DNA from: UBA8516 sp964434855
Lineage (GTDB): Archaea > Thermoproteota > Nitrososphaeria > Nitrososphaerales > Nitrosopumilaceae
NCBI GenBank assembly: GCA_964434855.1
Contig: CAYSWR010000044.1
Location: 1 to 7,225, forward strand
Direction: 5' to 3'
DNA length: 7,225 nucleotides
Shown here: positions 6,382 to 7,225 of the stretch, piece after piece
How the letters are laid out: each line of letters begins with the position of its first letter
Position numbering within the stretch: position 1 is the stretch's first letter
The notes under the pieces: generated by a model
Database searches by the model: none
What the model saw: the letters and a program-made list of their open reading frames with translations, nothing else
Told to the model about the DNA's origin: nothing
Program-made: the position numbers and the translations under genes

Positions 6382-6936
6382 TCATAAAGATCTGAATGTG
6401 TTTAGATGACTTTCAAAACTAGTAATAGCAGTTTCAAGTGTTTCCTTTGAAGCAGTCAGCTCAGGCTTCCATTGTCTCGTTAGATCATTCCAAGCAGTAT
6501 AGAATGTCTCCATCCTAAGAACAAAATTGGAAAGCGTAGAAATAGTAAACAACCCACTAGCACCACCAGCAATACTCATTCCTCTTATCGTTATTGGCTT
6601 AACCGCTGTATTCGTTTTTACACATACACCAATCTGGAGATCTTTGCACTCGGTAGGTAAGATTTTCAATGCTTTGTTAAATTTGAGCTTATGTGATTTG
6701 AAAATATTGTTAGGAACTGTGTACTTACCGTTTTTTGTCTTTGAACCATTCATACATTCTTGAAGTGCTAAAGCCTTACCATATTCTTCGACTGCAAATG
6801 TATATAATCCAATTACATGAGTATGTTCCCATTTATCATTTAATAGTAAACGAGTATCACGCAATAATTTTCTTGATTTATTAATTGAGTTAACGATTCC
6901 AACTTCCAATTTATTTTTTTCTAAGTGATAAACCAT
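6382..6936 (-). CDS. AbiV-like (HEPN-type) abortive-infection family protein
   Basis: A 184-residue protein resembling the AbiV family (PF18728), a HEPN-like helical fold; AbiV of Lactococcus acts in phage defence by stopping growth of infected cells. The N-terminal helices carry the family pattern: SINKSRKLLRDTRLLL (17-32), a short turn, then GLYTFAVEEYGKALALQE (43-60) with the EEYGKA signature. A second conserved-looking block is IFKSHKLKFNKAL (78-90). A moderately hydrophobic Gly/Ala/Ser stretch (118-142) is probably a buried helix. No clear HEPN catalytic Rx4-6H motif is seen, so ribonuclease activity should not be assumed. The ATG at 6936 follows a degraded transposase by 21 bases, and a TATA-like taactaaagc (6955-6964, minus) at the transposase end could drive it. 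Function in archaea is inferred from family only. Confidence 0.68.
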   Translation of the reverse strand: MVYHLEKNKLEVGIVNSINKSRKLLRDTRLLLNDKWEHTHVIGLYTFAVEEYGKALALQECMNGSKTKNGKYTVPNNIFKSHKLKFNKALKILPTECKDLQIGVCVKTNTAVKPITIRGMSIAGGASGLFTISTLSNFVLRMETFYTAWNDLTRQWKPELTASKETLETAITSFESHLNTFRSL

Positions 6937-6957
6937 CTATTTATTGACAGCATAGCT

Positions 6958-7146
6958 TTAGTTATCTTTTATTTTGCTAGCACGTTTTATGAGATTTTCA
7001 ATCTTATTCTTCCCCAAATCTAGATTGATTCGTCTTTTTCTGCAGGAATTTTCTTGATACTTCCATGCTCTCTAACAAAGTTATAGTGTATTCTATAAAC
7101 GTCAGTGAATTTCTGAGCCGAATCCTTGTTATCCAGCCCGCATTAC
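6958..7146 (-). pseudogene. Degraded 3' end of a DDE transposase (frameshifted remnant)
   Basis: Reading the minus strand in successive frames rebuilds the C-terminus of a DDE-type transposase. Frame one (7020-7142) gives GLDNKDSAQKFTDVYRIHYN, then FVREHGSIKKIPAEKDESI and a stop; YRIHYNFVREHGS..PAE is the classic transposase tail (YxxxYNFxRxHxSL..TPAE). A second frame (7029 down to 6958) continues with INLDLGKNKIENLIKRASKI and KDN then TAA, as expected after PAE in such proteins. The switch falls near the A-rich run at 7033-7040. A third frame holds VMR (7138-7146) just before GLD, suggesting another frameshift. The catalytic DDE residues lie upstream and are not present in the window; beyond 7146 the homology is lost and the sequence becomes a tandem repeat. 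IS family is not certain (IS6- or related archaeal group). The element is dead as it stands. Confidence 0.72.
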
Positions 7147-7170
7147 AACTAACAATGAATGTATATTGTG

Positions 7171-7225
7171 CATCAAACACATACAATTCACATACATCAA
7201 ACACATACAATTCACATACATCAAA
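7171..7225. repeat. 24-base tandem repeat, 2.3 copies, runs off the window
   Basis: The unit at 7171-7194 is repeated perfectly at 7195-7218, and a third copy begins at 7219 and is cut by the window end. Inside each unit the octamer cacataca occurs twice, so copies start at 7178, 7189, 7202 and 7213, spaced 11, 13 and 11 bases, close to one helical turn. The unit length is a multiple of three, and the minus-strand frame is open with repeating FDVCELYV, but no recognisable protein results. Candidate roles are a target-site or repeat scar of the mobile element, or a site for repeated protein binding. Confidence 0.85.

Noticed and set aside
6918..6946. Terminal inverted repeat of the insertion element near the AbiV start
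   Set aside because: The stretch ttattgacagc (6941-6951) is where an IS end could lie, but no matching inverted copy is visible in the window.
7004..7210. 68-codon minus-strand frame
   Set aside because: It crosses from the tandem repeat into the transposase remnant in a frame that does not match the transposase; its repeats come from the 24-base DNA unit and there is no recognisable protein.
7171..7225. CRISPR array
   Set aside because: Copies follow one another directly with no variable spacers, so this is a tandem repeat.

Overview
The window looks like a low-GC ammonia-oxidising archaeon of the Nitrosopumilus/Nitrosarchaeum type (Thaumarchaeota, group I.1a). Three things point there: AT-rich base composition, a secreted protein with the CFI-box C-terminal module, and a secreted protein built of the beta-domain repeats seen in thaumarchaeal surface proteins (motifs such as VYSWTDKV and ETSxNSGxF). 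Many genes have an AT-rich box 20-28 bases before the start codon and no strong Shine-Dalgarno sequence, as expected for leaderless archaeal transcripts. The assignment rests on motif recognition; no search was run.

Left part, plus strand (1-1497): a four-helix GtrA-family membrane protein, a short-chain dehydrogenase/reductase, and a 69-residue two-helix membrane protein starting with GTG. This block ends one base from a convergent gene (1499-2263, minus) encoding a CARF-like domain joined to a winged helix-turn-helix (DUF6293/HFX_2341-like, Csa3-like architecture). A 140-base gap follows, with an AT-rich promoter that could serve both directions and a possible 27-codon gene.

Middle part, minus strand (6277 down to 2404): four tightly packed genes, in transcription order a secreted/anchored CFI-box protein, a calcineurin-like metallophosphoesterase (TTG start), a hemerythrin-like di-iron protein and a secreted beta-domain protein. 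The last three are joined by 4-base ATGA overlaps, so they are probably translationally coupled. The set pairs two exported proteins with two cytoplasmic ones (a phosphatase and an O2/NO/iron-type sensor or carrier); its joint role is unknown.

Right part (6382-7225, minus): an accessory patch with an AbiV-like (HEPN-type) abortive-infection gene, the 3' remnant of a DDE transposase broken by at least one and probably two frameshifts, and a 24-base tandem repeat running off the window. This looks like a scarred mobile-element landing site next to a defence gene.

No rRNA, tRNA, CRISPR array or intact insertion sequence was seen.
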